From the NCBI GenBank assembly GCA_014238945.1, contig JABAAB010000026.1:124001-188000 (forward strand): a stretch of 64,000 nucleotides of DNA. The letters are read 5' to 3'. Each line of letters begins with the position of its first letter. Within the stretch, counting starts at the first letter, position 1. Below the pieces are notes generated by a model. That model did not search any database and was not told the origin of the DNA. It worked only from the letters and a program-made list of their open reading frames with translations. Below are positions 1-8,702 of this stretch, piece after piece. This stretch comes from Lysobacterales bacterium. GTDB taxonomy: Bacteria; Pseudomonadota; Gammaproteobacteria; Xanthomonadales; SZUA-36. The position numbers and the translations under genes are program-made.

Positions 1-944
1 TGTTCAAATGCAGATATGAAAGCTTGTTCAATTCGAATGCCCCAGGCATTGTCCGGAACGATCATGATGCCCTGCCGGTGATCCTGTCCCAGGGCACGGA
101 CAGCAATGGCTGCTGCTTCCTCAGCCTGTGATAGCGACAGGCTGTGCACAATACCCTTTTGTCCCCGGTCTGTGGATGACACTGCATCGTTGAGTAAGAG
201 GATCGGTACGTCAGGATTGCTGATACCGGCCAGGGCCCGGGTTGATTCAATCCGCAATGGACCAATTATCTGGGTGGCACCGTCTTCCCTGGCCTGAAGG
301 TAAGCTGCAAGAGCTGCTTCACTGTTTTCCCCACTGGAATAGAACCTGATGACCGCATCGCCGGGATGTTCCAGGTAGCTGGTGATAATCCCGTCCCTGA
401 TGGCCCGGGCTGCTGCGGACAAACCTCCGGTTTCCGGTAACAGGACTGCGACACGGGATGGAACAGGAAAATATGAGCCATAAAGAGAGACCAGCTCAGA
501 AAAATACCTACGGTTAATCACGTGTCCGTAATGGTAGTCAGCCCAGGTTTTAGCCGCGACTGCTGTTGACCCCTTGTCAATCAAAGCAGTACGGATTTGT
601 TCCGTTAGTTCCAGCCATTCGCCAATTTCGGGGCCGTAGTACTCTGAGTCAACCAGGGTCCTGAGTTCGCCGGAAGGCAGTGATTCAAGAGACCTGAGGA
701 TTTCCAGCGCTGGTTCGGGCTGGTAACTTTTCATCTCTTCGATGAGCACGGATATTCCAGCGATGCTGCGCCTGCCAGCATAATGATCGCCGGGTTGGCG
801 AGTTATATTGTCTATTGATGGAGGTGACACGGATGATTGTTCGGCCGTTGTATCTTCAACCGGTCGCACAACGGTGCCTCCACAGCCCTGCAATATGGTC
901 AGCAGTACAGTCAGTATCGGGATACAGTAAGTAGTGAATGTCAT
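1..944 (-). CDS. lpoA: LpoA/LppC-type penicillin-binding protein activator, outer-membrane lipoprotein (3' end cut by window edge)
   Basis: Reading the minus strand from the ATG at 944 gives an uninterrupted frame to the window edge (about 314 residues). It opens with a lipoprotein signal peptide ending in LQGC (Cys about 21). A short variable helical region follows. From about residue 162 (VAVLLPETGG) comes a periplasmic-binding-protein-like domain with IIGPL and VPILLLN strands, as in the LppC C-terminal domain. Family knowledge: LpoA sits in the outer membrane and activates PBP1a for peptidoglycan synthesis. The region before the binding-protein fold is much shorter than the roughly 230-residue TPR domain of E. 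coli LpoA. The divergent arrangement with rsmI matches E. coli yraM/yraL. The function call is strong. The C-terminus cannot be assessed. Confidence 0.88.
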   Translation of the reverse strand, partial: MTFTTYCIPILTVLLTILQGCGGTVVRPVEDTTAEQSSVSPPSIDNITRQPGDHYAGRRSIAGISVLIEEMKSYQPEPALEILRSLESLPSGELRTLVDSEYYGPEIGEWLELTEQIRTALIDKGSTAVAAKTWADYHYGHVINRRYFSELVSLYGSYFPVPSRVAVLLPETGGLSAAARAIRDGIITSYLEHPGDAVIRFYSSGENSEAALAAYLQAREDGATQIIGPLRIESTRALAGISNPDVPILLLNDAVSSTDRGQKGIVHSLSLSQAEEAAAIAVRALGQDHRQGIMIVPDNAWGIRIEQAFISAFE

Positions 945-1076
945 AATCGATGGTCCGTGGATTCCTTGATGATCAATCTTTCCATCCTGGTACCTGCCAA
1001 ATGATAACCTATATGAATGGTTTTCAATGAGAGCCGAATCGGATATTACAACTTTAGCATCACCGGGAACGCTATC

Positions 1077-1904
1077 ATGTCGCAAGAAGGTCTCTATGTT
1101 GTAGCAACACCCATCGGAAACCTGGAAGATATTTCTTACCGGGCGGTCAGGATATTGTCTGAAGTTGATTATATTGCAGCGGAAGATACCCGACATTCAC
1201 GTGCCTTGCTATCCCGTCATGGTATTTCAACTCAGATGATGGCTTTTCACGAACACAACGAAGACCGCATGACGGGCCAGCTGCTAAAACTGATTGCCGA
1301 AGGCACATCAGTTGCAATCATTTCTGATGCGGGAACACCACTGATCTCGGATCCGGGCTACCGCCTGGTTCTGTCTGCAAGAGAGGCTGATCTTCCAGTG
1401 TTCACCCTGCCAGGTCCCAGTGCGGTTACCGCCGCTCTTTCCGTTGCAGGTCTGCCAACGGACCGTTTTGTGTTTGAGGGGTTTCTGCCGTCAAAGGACG
1501 GTGCGAGGACAAGAAAACTGGAATCACTTGCACATGAGACCAGAACACTGGTTTTTTTTGAATCCAAACATCGGATCGAAGTCACGATTGCCACCTTGGC
1601 AAATATCTTTGGAGAAGATCGAATATGTGCCGTTTGCAGGGAATTGACCAAGAAATTTGAAACGGTCCTCAGGGCATCCCTGGGTGATTTAAAACATCGT
1701 TTGGGGCTGGATCAAAACCAGCTGCGCGGTGAGTTTGTGCTTGTCGTTGCAGGTCGGGAACATGATGAAGCAGAAGGACTGATCAAGGCGCGCAAGATGT
1801 TTACAGCCCTGTCGGAATACCTGCCCGCATCAAAGGCGGCCCGTGTGGCAGCAAAACTGAACAATGTTCCCCGAAGAGAAGTCTACCGGATTGTACAAAA
1901 GTGA
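1077..1904 (+). CDS. rsmI: 16S rRNA (cytidine-1402-2'-O)-methyltransferase RsmI
   Basis: 275 residues. Family role: SAM-dependent 2'-O-methylation of C1402 in 16S rRNA, in the cytoplasm. The tetrapyrrole-methylase fold shows the RsmI signatures VATPIGNLED (residues 9-18), AEDTRHS (35-41) and SDAGTPLISDPGYR. The usual basic C-terminal helix region is present (residues about 240-275). I start at the ATG at 1077 because the motif then begins at the normal distance from the N-terminus. The frame is open to an ATG at 1017, but those extra 20 residues do not resemble the family. It is divergent from lpoA, with 132 nt between the start codons that should hold both promoters. The RNase P RNA follows about 40 nt downstream. 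Confidence 0.95.
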   Translation: MSQEGLYVVATPIGNLEDISYRAVRILSEVDYIAAEDTRHSRALLSRHGISTQMMAFHEHNEDRMTGQLLKLIAEGTSVAIISDAGTPLISDPGYRLVLSAREADLPVFTLPGPSAVTAALSVAGLPTDRFVFEGFLPSKDGARTRKLESLAHETRTLVFFESKHRIEVTIATLANIFGEDRICAVCRELTKKFETVLRASLGDLKHRLGLDQNQLRGEFVLVVAGREHDEAEGLIKARKMFTALSEYLPASKAARVAAKLNNVPRREVYRIVQK

Positions 1905-1945
1905 AAACCACTATCAATGCGCTCCCGGGTGAAGGACAATATCAA

Positions 1946-2296
1946 TGGGAGCCGGCCAGGCAATCGCGTTTTCGTCCTTTGGGCGGAAAGGAGGAAAGTC
2001 CGGGCTCCGCAGGGCAGGGTGCCAGGTAACTCCTGGGGGGCGTGAGCCTACGGAAAGTGCAACAGAAAATATACCGCCTGCATCACTGCAGGTAAGGGTG
2101 AAATGGTGCGGTAAGAGCGCACCGCGCAGCTGGTAACAGCTGGTGGCATGGTAAACCCCATCCGGAGCAAGACCAAATAGGAAGACCATATCGTGGCCCG
2201 CGATGTCTTCGGGTAGGTCGCATGAGGTTGCTGGTGACAGCAATCCCAGATGAATGATTGTCCACGACAGAACCCGGCTTATCGGCTGGCTCCCAC
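1946..2296 (+). ncRNA. rnpB: RNase P RNA, bacterial class A
   Basis: Catalytic RNA of RNase P, which trims the 5' leaders of tRNA precursors. The conserved cores are readable: gaggaaagtccgggctcc near 1990, gcagggtgccaggtaac near 2012, aagggtgaaa and the gcggtaagagcgcacc hairpin near 2095-2122, ggtaaaccccatccggagcaag-like sequence near 2150, aaatagg, and the 3' core ccacgacagaacccggctta near 2262-2281. The ends were set from terminal pairing between gagccggcc (from 1949) and ggctggctc (to about 2292), so each end is uncertain by a few bases. No protein gene is credible here. I see no clear promoter immediately upstream, so transcription may start inside rsmI. Confidence 0.96.
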
Positions 2297-2414
2297 CTCC
2301 TCTGCAGGACCAGCGTTTGTAAGGTCACCAAATCGCCACAGTTGCGCCCCCCGCGAGACATCAGGATATGCTCTAATCCAGCAATTATTACAGTACAGGG
2401 AACGCCAGACCTGC

Positions 2415-2443
2415 TTGACATTCTGCTCTTCAGCCACTATCGT
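2415..2443 (+). promoter_or_regulatory. sigma70-type promoter of the dcw cluster (PmraZ)
   Basis: A perfect TTGACA -35 box (2415-2420), a 17-nt spacer and a TATCGT -10 box (2438-2443). The expected start point is near 2450, just ahead of the GTGGG repeats. It is the best promoter candidate for the division and cell-wall operon, which begins 50 nt downstream. Inferred from sequence only. Confidence 0.7.
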
Positions 2444-2451
2444 GCATAAAT

Positions 2452-2486
2452 GTGGGAATTTGTGGGAAAAATTGCATTAAAGTGGG
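2452..2486 (+). promoter_or_regulatory. MraZ operator: GTGGG direct repeats
   Basis: GTGGG occurs at 2452-2456, 2462-2466 and 2482-2486, that is in 10-nt register with one register position (2472) degenerate. Published MraZ sites are short direct repeats of the TGGGN type separated by 5 nt, located between promoter and mraZ. These repeats sit over the predicted transcription start and leader, so MraZ should repress its own operon. The last copy lies 6 nt before the mraZ start and overlaps the position expected for the ribosome-binding site. Confidence 0.75.
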
Positions 2487-2492
2487 ATTTAC

Positions 2493-2945
2493 GTGTACTT
2501 CGGTGAAACAGCAATCAACCTTGACTCAAAAGGTCGTCTCGCAGTGCCGATGCGGTACCGGGATGCAATCAAGGCGCAGTGTAAAAACCGCATGGTGCTT
2601 ACCTATAGCGCATTTGATTCAGGCGCGTTGTGGCTCTATCCCGAGCAAACGTGGGAGAACATTCGTGACGAAGTCATGGCACTTCCCAACTTCAACCCAA
2701 GCCACCGGAGTCTTCAACGACGGCTTGTTGGTAGTGCAACGGCCGTGGAACCGGATGGCAGTGGCAGAATATTGCTGCCCGCAAGTTTAAGGCAGGTGAC
2801 CAGCCTGGAGAAGCGTGTCGTCATGCTGGGTATGGGAACACGGTTTGAAATTTGGAATGAAAATACGCTGAACATAAAGCGTGCTGAAGAAGAAGGAAGC
2901 CTGGTTGACCATGCTTCCGAAGAAATGTCCCGGTTGGTGTTATAG
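2493..2945 (+). CDS. mraZ: Transcriptional regulator MraZ
   Basis: 150 residues, close to the 152 of E. coli. It has two SpoVT/AbrB-like half-barrels; the first carries NLDSKGRLAVPMRYRD (about residues 9-24) and the second DGSGRILLPASLR. Family role: a ring-shaped DNA-binding protein that represses the dcw promoter through TGGG-type repeats, antagonised in E. coli by RsmH. The start is the GTG at 2493; an in-frame ATG would lie inside the first motif. It is the first gene of the cluster, with the promoter and GTGGG boxes directly upstream. It is separated from rsmH by 55 nt. Confidence 0.95.
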   Translation: MYFGETAINLDSKGRLAVPMRYRDAIKAQCKNRMVLTYSAFDSGALWLYPEQTWENIRDEVMALPNFNPSHRSLQRRLVGSATAVEPDGSGRILLPASLRQVTSLEKRVVMLGMGTRFEIWNENTLNIKRAEEEGSLVDHASEEMSRLVL

Positions 2946-3000
2946 ACAATTGTTGTCACCAGCCAGGTGAAGATTGGACCAGAGGATATGACAGGAACTG

Positions 3001-3927
3001 ATGAGCACATACCAGCATCATCCGGTTTTGCTGGAAGAAGCCGTGTCATCACTCAATGTGCGGGGAGATGGTATCTACCTCGACGGGACCTTTGGGAGAG
3101 GTGGACACAGTCGGGCCATATTGGCCCAACTGGCCGAGCAGGGACGCTTAATTACCCTGGATAAAGACCCGCAGGCGGTAAAAGCGGGAAAAGAAGATTT
3201 TGGTGATGATCCAAGATTCTCGATAATACAGGGTAGTTTTGCTGAGATGGACCGTGTGGTCCGGGAGTGGCGAGCAGAAAGAAACCTGGATGGCATTTTG
3301 CTGGATCTTGGAGTTTCTTCACCACAACTGGACGATCCGGAGCGGGGATTTTCCTTTAGCAGGGATGGTCCGCTCGACATGCGGATGGACCCAACAAAGG
3401 GTGTGTCTGCGGCCCAATGGCTGGCAGAGACACCGGAGCGGGAAATATCCCGTGTGTTTTGGGAGTTTGGAGAGGAGCGCCAAGCGCGCAGGATTGCCAG
3501 GAGTATCGTGAAGGTCCGGCAGCAAGCAAGATTGGAATCTACCAGCCAATTAGCAGAGCTGATCCAGGCCACGATAGGCAAGCATGAAAAGAAGCACCCG
3601 GCTACACGATGCTTCCAGGCAATCCGAATTTTTGTCAATAACGAATTGGGTGATCTGGCCATTGGGTTGGAAACAGGAATAAGGCAGTTGCGCCCGGGAG
3701 GAAGACTGGTAGTAATCAGCTTTCACTCCCTGGAGGACCGCCTGGTCAAACGGACGCTACGAGAAGCCGTAAGACCAGGCCGGATCCGTCGAAATATTCC
3801 CGCACACCCTGACTGGATCCCACGCCTGAAACTGGTTGGGAAACCCATTCGTTCCACCGATGAAGAAATCTCCGCAAATCCCAGGGCACGAAGTGCAATT
3901 TTGAGGGTTGCGGAGAAATTGGAGTGA
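3001..3927 (+). CDS. rsmH: 16S rRNA (cytosine-1402-N4)-methyltransferase RsmH
   Basis: 308 residues (E. coli 313). It methylates N4 of C1402 in 16S rRNA, the same nucleotide that RsmI (1077-1904) methylates on the ribose, so both C1402 enzymes are encoded within 3 kb. Motifs: the opening HHPVLLEEAV, the SAM-binding DGTFGRGGHSR (about residue 28), LDLGVSSPQLDDPERGFSF, and FHSLEDRLVKR near the C-terminus. The ATG at 3001 has aggaac as ribosome site. Its stop overlaps the ftsL GTG by 4 nt, typical of translational coupling. Confidence 0.97.
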   Translation: MSTYQHHPVLLEEAVSSLNVRGDGIYLDGTFGRGGHSRAILAQLAEQGRLITLDKDPQAVKAGKEDFGDDPRFSIIQGSFAEMDRVVREWRAERNLDGILLDLGVSSPQLDDPERGFSFSRDGPLDMRMDPTKGVSAAQWLAETPEREISRVFWEFGEERQARRIARSIVKVRQQARLESTSQLAELIQATIGKHEKKHPATRCFQAIRIFVNNELGDLAIGLETGIRQLRPGGRLVVISFHSLEDRLVKRTLREAVRPGRIRRNIPAHPDWIPRLKLVGKPIRSTDEEISANPRARSAILRVAEKLE

Positions 3928-4193
3928 AAGCCCAAATACTGATTCTACTCTTGGTTCTGGTCGCAGATGTCAGCACTGCACTGGGTGTTGTATATGCCCG
4001 TCATCAAAGTCGTCACCTGGCAGTGGAATTGGGTGGTCTGGAAACTGAAATGGATGAGGGACTGGCTGAATGGAGTCGGTTGCAAATTGAACAGGCCTGG
4101 CTGGCTGATGCCAGCCAGATTGAAAAGAAGGCTCGTCAGCAATTGAAAATGCAGCAATCGGACCAAACCAAGATTCTGGTTGTCAGACCGTGA
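3924..4193 (+). CDS. ftsL: Cell division protein FtsL
   Basis: 89 residues, shorter than the 121 of E. coli but within family range. A very short cytoplasmic tail leads into one membrane segment (about residues 4-23), followed by a periplasmic helix with leucine-zipper character (LAVELGGLETEMDEGLAEW) and an ARQQLKM motif. Family role: it forms the FtsQLB complex with FtsB and FtsQ and passes the activation signal to FtsWI. The GTG start overlaps the rsmH stop and the gene overlaps ftsI by 4 nt. The assignment rests on position plus topology, since FtsL sequences diverge strongly. Confidence 0.9.
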   Translation: MKAQILILLLVLVADVSTALGVVYARHQSRHLAVELGGLETEMDEGLAEWSRLQIEQAWLADASQIEKKARQQLKMQQSDQTKILVVRP

Positions 4194-5896
4194 GTACCCG
4201 ACCCAAAACAATTGTAACAAGCAGCAGGTTGTACGCACTGCTGTTGATTTTTATGCTGAGTTCAGTGGCCCTGATAGCCCGGGCTGTCAATCTACAAGTC
4301 ATGGAGACCGACTTCCTGCAGGGTCAGGGAGAGGCCCGCTATTTACGGGAAGTCGATATTCCATCCACGCGTGGTGTGATAAGTGATCGCAATGGTGAGC
4401 CATTGGCAGTCAGCACACCGGTCGACTCTGTCTGGGTGCACCCGGGTGAACTGTTGCAGTTTCCTGAGAGAATAAAACCCTTGGCGGATCTGCTCAATGC
4501 CAACGCCGATGAAATAGAGCGAAAGTTAAGCCAGCGATCAGACAGGGAGTTCGTCTGGTTGCGCAGACGTCTCAACCCCGCTGTGACGGCAGATATCCGT
4601 GAATTGGACATTCCTGGTGTCTACCTGCAAAAAGAATACCGGCGCTTTTATCCCGCTGGTGAGGTGACCTCACATGTAATCGGGTTCACCAACATTGATG
4701 ATGTTGGTCAGGAAGGGCTGGAACTTGCCTACGACAATTGGCTTGCCGGGAGTACGGGGAGCAAACGGGTCATCAAGAATCGCAAAGGACAGACTGTTGA
4801 AGAAGTGGAACTGGTCAAAGAAGCCCGCCCGGGACAGGATTTACTTTTGACCATCGATAAACGGTTGCAATACCTTGCCTATCGTGAACTCAAGAGTGCC
4901 GTACTGCTACACGGCGCACGCTCCGGCAGCGTTGTGGTGCTGGATGTAAACAATGGTGAAGTGCTGGCGATGGTCAATCAGCCATCTTATAACCCGAATG
5001 ACTCAAGCCTCAACAACGACAGCATGCGCAATCGAGCAGTCACTGATGTCATTGAACCGGGTTCCGTAATGAAGCCAATAGCCATTACATCCGTGTTGGA
5101 GCATCGTGTGGCGGCTCCGGCAACACCGGTGGACACCAATCCCGGCTGGACGGTAATTTCTGGCCATACCATCCGTGACCATAACAACTACGGCATGCTG
5201 GATGTCACCGGTGTTCTGACCAAGTCCAGTAATGTCGGGGTGACCCAGCTGGCACTTCAATTATCAGCCGAACAAATGTGGGATACCTATAGTCGATATG
5301 GATTTGGTGAGGCCACGGGTACGGGATTTCCCGGAGAGTCCGCTGGTGTATTGCGCAATCATCGTCGCTGGAGACGTCTTGAGCAGGCGACCATCGCCTA
5401 CGGCTATGGTGTCTCCGCAACTCCTCTGCAACTGGCCCAGGCATATGCAGCCATCGCCAATGGTGGCAGGTTGTATCAGCCCTCATTCATAAAGGGCTCG
5501 AATAATCCACCGATATCAGCGATCGACCCAGCAATTGCCAGGATGGTTGCGACCATGCTGGAGACCGTGACAGGTGACGAAGGAACGGGCAAGCAAGCAC
5601 GTGTTCAGAACTACCGGATAGCAGGAAAAACCGGGACCTCCCGAAAAGCCAGCGCATCAGGATATGCGTCAAGGTATGTGGGCAGTTTTGCCGGCTTTGG
5701 TCCCGCGACCAATCCGCGTTTGGTGTGTATTGCAGTGATCAACGATCCAACGGGCGAAGAGTATTACGGTGGCCTGGTTGCGGCACCACTTTTTTCCAAG
5801 GTGATGACCGGAGCGATGCGTATTTTGAATATTCCCCCGGATGACTACCCAGCCATACTTGTCAGTACCGCAAAGCCAACCAGGGCTGGCGAGTGA
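4190..5896 (+). CDS. ftsI: Septal peptidoglycan transpeptidase FtsI (PBP3)
   Basis: 568 residues. An N-terminal membrane anchor (about residues 13-33) is followed by the pedestal domain with STRGVISDRNGEPLA and the transpeptidase domain. The three penicillin-binding motifs are present: SVMK with the acylated serine about 292, SSN about 346, and KTGT about 480. Family role: it crosslinks septal peptidoglycan in the divisome with FtsW. The GTG start overlaps ftsL, and the stop overlaps the murE start region. Nothing abnormal is seen. Confidence 0.97.
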   Translation: MSTRPKTIVTSSRLYALLLIFMLSSVALIARAVNLQVMETDFLQGQGEARYLREVDIPSTRGVISDRNGEPLAVSTPVDSVWVHPGELLQFPERIKPLADLLNANADEIERKLSQRSDREFVWLRRRLNPAVTADIRELDIPGVYLQKEYRRFYPAGEVTSHVIGFTNIDDVGQEGLELAYDNWLAGSTGSKRVIKNRKGQTVEEVELVKEARPGQDLLLTIDKRLQYLAYRELKSAVLLHGARSGSVVVLDVNNGEVLAMVNQPSYNPNDSSLNNDSMRNRAVTDVIEPGSVMKPIAITSVLEHRVAAPATPVDTNPGWTVISGHTIRDHNNYGMLDVTGVLTKSSNVGVTQLALQLSAEQMWDTYSRYGFGEATGTGFPGESAGVLRNHRRWRRLEQATIAYGYGVSATPLQLAQAYAAIANGGRLYQPSFIKGSNNPPISAIDPAIARMVATMLETVTGDEGTGKQARVQNYRIAGKTGTSRKASASGYASRYVGSFAGFGPATNPRLVCIAVINDPTGEEYYGGLVAAPLFSKVMTGAMRILNIPPDDYPAILVSTAKPTRAGE

Positions 5897-7353
5897 TGGA
5901 TATGACTTTACAAGAGTTACTGGAAGGATGGGCCGACGGTGTTCAACCTGTACAGGTAACCGGTGTTGGTCTGGACAACCGCAGCCTGGAACCAGGTGAG
6001 GCATTTGTGGCAGTACAGGGTTCGCTTGGCCATGGGCTGGACTATGCGTCTGCCGCGGTAGACGCCGGTGCCGTTGCAGTTATCCATGATGGGCTGCAGT
6101 TAGTCCCAGAATTGCGTGTTCCGGCAATCGAGGTCTCAGGTCTTGGCAACAAGCTGGGTGAACTCGCTTCACGTTTTTATTCAGCACCTTCAGAACAGAT
6201 GACAATCGCTGGTGTGACCGGAACTAACGGTAAGACTTCAGTCACCCACTTCCTCGCACAGTCCTGGCAGCGTGTCGATGGGTACGCTGGTATGGTTGGC
6301 ACCCTTGGCTATGGGCCGGTGGGCAGATTACAAAGTGGTGATCGCACGACACCGGATGCCATCAAGCTGCAACGGGTCCTGGCCGATTGTGCCCGCGCCG
6401 GCGTTGAGCAACTGGCCATGGAAGTGTCTTCACATGCATTGCAACAGCACCGTTGTCAAACCGTTCAGTTTGACGCAGCGGTATTCACCAACCTCAGCCG
6501 GGACCACCTGGATTACCACCGTGACATGGAACATTATGCAGCGGCCAAGCGTCTTCTGTTCACCGAATACGCACCGTCTTTTGCCATCATCAATCATGAT
6601 GATGAAATAGGCAAAAAATGGTTTGGCGAACTCAATGGTGGTATGCAAATGCTTAGTTTTGGTCTTGGGAAAGGCGCGGAACTAAAGGCAGAAGTTCGCT
6701 TCATGGATACCGAAGGTATGACCATTCGGATCAATGGCCCCTGGGGCTCAGGTGAATTCCATACTTGCCTGCTGGGTGAATTCAATGCGTCAAACCTGCT
6801 GGCTACCGCCGGCACACTTGCCTTGCTTGGAATGCCCTGGGGCAATGTGTTGCATCAGCTTGAAATCATGGAGCCGGTTCCGGGCAGGATGATGCGTCTG
6901 GGCGGTCATCAGGGTCAGCCCGTTGTAGTCGTGGATTATGCCCATACACCCGATGCTCTGGAACACGCTCTTCAGGCTGTCAGGGCCCATCTCAACGGAA
7001 AACTGGTGTGTGTTTTTGGATGCGGCGGTAACCGAGATCAGGGCAAAAGGCCACAAATGGGACGTGCGGCAGAGTTACTGGCTGATGATGTATTTGTCAC
7101 CAGTGACAACCCACGAAACGAATCCGCAAACAAGATCATCAATGACGTCATTTCCGGACTTGAAGTGCCGGGCAAGGCAACCGTTGAGCCGGATCGGGCG
7201 ATGGCTATTCAGCAAGCGATCGCAAGCAGCAAATCCGGGGATATTGTTCTGGTCGCTGGCAAAGGTCATGAGACCTGGCAGGAAATCAGTGGCCACCGAA
7301 TCCCCTTCAGCGATGAGGACACGATACTTGCTGCCCTGGAGGATGCCGCATGA
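5893..7353 (+). CDS. murE: UDP-MurNAc-L-Ala-D-Glu:meso-DAP ligase MurE
   Basis: 486 residues. ATP-dependent addition of the third stem-peptide residue. The three Mur-ligase domains are recognisable: GVTGTNGKTS P-loop at about residue 107, central FTNLSRDHLDYH, and the C-terminal DNPR motif at about residue 405. DNPR is the signature of meso-diaminopimelate rather than lysine specificity. Translation can begin at the GTG at 5893 (4-nt overlap with ftsI) or the adjacent ATG at 5896 (TGATG overlap). The two differ by one residue. Confidence 0.97.
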   Translation: MMDMTLQELLEGWADGVQPVQVTGVGLDNRSLEPGEAFVAVQGSLGHGLDYASAAVDAGAVAVIHDGLQLVPELRVPAIEVSGLGNKLGELASRFYSAPSEQMTIAGVTGTNGKTSVTHFLAQSWQRVDGYAGMVGTLGYGPVGRLQSGDRTTPDAIKLQRVLADCARAGVEQLAMEVSSHALQQHRCQTVQFDAAVFTNLSRDHLDYHRDMEHYAAAKRLLFTEYAPSFAIINHDDEIGKKWFGELNGGMQMLSFGLGKGAELKAEVRFMDTEGMTIRINGPWGSGEFHTCLLGEFNASNLLATAGTLALLGMPWGNVLHQLEIMEPVPGRMMRLGGHQGQPVVVVDYAHTPDALEHALQAVRAHLNGKLVCVFGCGGNRDQGKRPQMGRAAELLADDVFVTSDNPRNESANKIINDVISGLEVPGKATVEPDRAMAIQQAIASSKSGDIVLVAGKGHETWQEISGHRIPFSDEDTILAALEDAA

Positions 7354-8702
7354 TCCGCATGAACCTGGCAGATGCCGCAGAATTGCTGGGCTGCAATCGA
7401 TTACACGACGACCTCGAATTTACAGGTATAACCACGGACAGCCGCAAGGTTAAACCCGGCATGTTGTTTGCGGCGTTATCAGGGCAGTCATTTGATGGCC
7501 ATGATTATGTCGCACAGGCCATGTCCAGTGGAGCGGTAGCGGCCCTCGTCAGCCATGGGGGCGAGACCGATAGACGGTTGTTGCAGGTCGACGATGTGTT
7601 GGCGGCACTGGGTACCCTGGCAGCAACCTGGTTGGACCTGTGTTCTGTACGTGTTGTTGGTATCACTGGAAGTAACGGCAAGACGACGGTCAAGGAAATG
7701 GTGGCAAGCATTTTGCGCCAAAGTGCGCCCGTGCTCGCCACTGAAGGCAACTTCAACAATGAACTGGGTTTGCCGCTGACATTGTTCCGACTGGATAAGT
7801 CTGATGAATACGCAGTGCTAGAAATGGGCGCGAGTAAACCGGGTGATATTGCCTATCTGGCCGGCCTGGCGCGCCCGGATGTGGGTGTTGTGACCAATGT
7901 CGGTCCCGCACACTTACAGGGGTTTATCAGCATGGAAGGTGTTGCACGGGCCAAAGGTGAGTTGTATTCATCATTGCCTTCCAGTGGAACCGCTGTGATC
8001 AATTCGGCTGAGCCCTGGGTGAATCTGTGGAAAGATTCCAGCAATGCCAACACCGTCAGCTACTTTGGTAGTGAATTGAACGATGGTGTCAGTGCACGTC
8101 AAACAGAAAAGGGTGTAGTTGTTTGTACTCCTGATGGCGATTTTCCATTGCAGCTGCCATTGCCTGGTGAACATAACCTGACCAATGCCCTGGCCGCGGC
8201 CGCGGTCTGTTTGGCACTCAAGGTACCACTTGCCGAAATCAGGTACGGACTCGAAACGGTAAAACCTGTGCCCGGGAGGCTGAGTCTGAAACAGGCCAAT
8301 GCCGGTTGGACCGTTATTGACGATACCTACAATGCCAACCCTGCGTCTCTTTATGCCGCTTTGCAGGTGCTTGCAGACCAGGGTGGTGAGTCCTGGCTGG
8401 TGCTTGGGGACATGAAGGAACTGGGTAGTGACAGTCGAAAAATGCATGCAGAACTGGGGGAGGCCGCTCGTGTATTGGGAGTAAAGAGGCTGTTTGCTTT
8501 GGGGGATGCAAGTGCTGCTACGGTCGATGCTTTCGGTGACATGGCAGTTCATTTCAACACCAGGGAAAGTCTGATCAAGGCACTGCAAGGGCAATTGAAA
8601 CCAGGAATCTCGTGCCTGGTCAAAGGATCAAGATCTATGGGAATGGAGCATGTCGTCAGGGCAATCTCCAATGGACAGGAGCACCGGGAGGCCAATGGCT
8701 GA
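7350..8702 (+). CDS. murF: UDP-MurNAc-tripeptide:D-Ala-D-Ala ligase MurF
   Basis: 450 residues (E. coli 452). It adds D-Ala-D-Ala to the UDP-linked tripeptide, completing the cytoplasmic precursor. Motifs: [16 protein letters not shown] in the N-terminal domain, [10 protein letters not shown] (about residue 104), [25 protein letters not shown], and [10 protein letters not shown] in the C-terminal half. The ATG at 7350 overlaps the murE stop as ATGA. The stop overlaps the mraY start (TGATG). Confidence 0.97.
   Translation: MIRMNLADAAELLGCNRLHDDLEFTGITTDSRKVKPGMLFAALSGQSFDGHDYVAQAMSSGAVAALVSHGGETDRRLLQVDDVLAALGTLAATWLDLCSVRVVGITGSNGKTTVKEMVASILRQSAPVLATEGNFNNELGLPLTLFRLDKSDEYAVLEMGASKPGDIAYLAGLARPDVGVVTNVGPAHLQGFISMEGVARAKGELYSSLPSSGTAVINSAEPWVNLWKDSSNANTVSYFGSELNDGVSARQTEKGVVVCTPDGDFPLQLPLPGEHNLTNALAAAAVCLALKVPLAEIRYGLETVKPVPGRLSLKQANAGWTVIDDTYNANPASLYAALQVLADQGGESWLVLGDMKELGSDSRKMHAELGEAARVLGVKRLFALGDASAATVDAFGDMAVHFNTRESLIKALQGQLKPGISCLVKGSRSMGMEHVVRAISNGQEHREANG

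Noticed and set aside
3075-3662. Long antisense frames within rsmH and other dcw genes
   Set aside because: They mirror the codon bias of the real genes on the other strand and have no start signals or family features.
8612-8701. Longer start for mraY
   Set aside because: The added residues are murF read in another frame; the ATG at 8702 gives the usual 360 residues.
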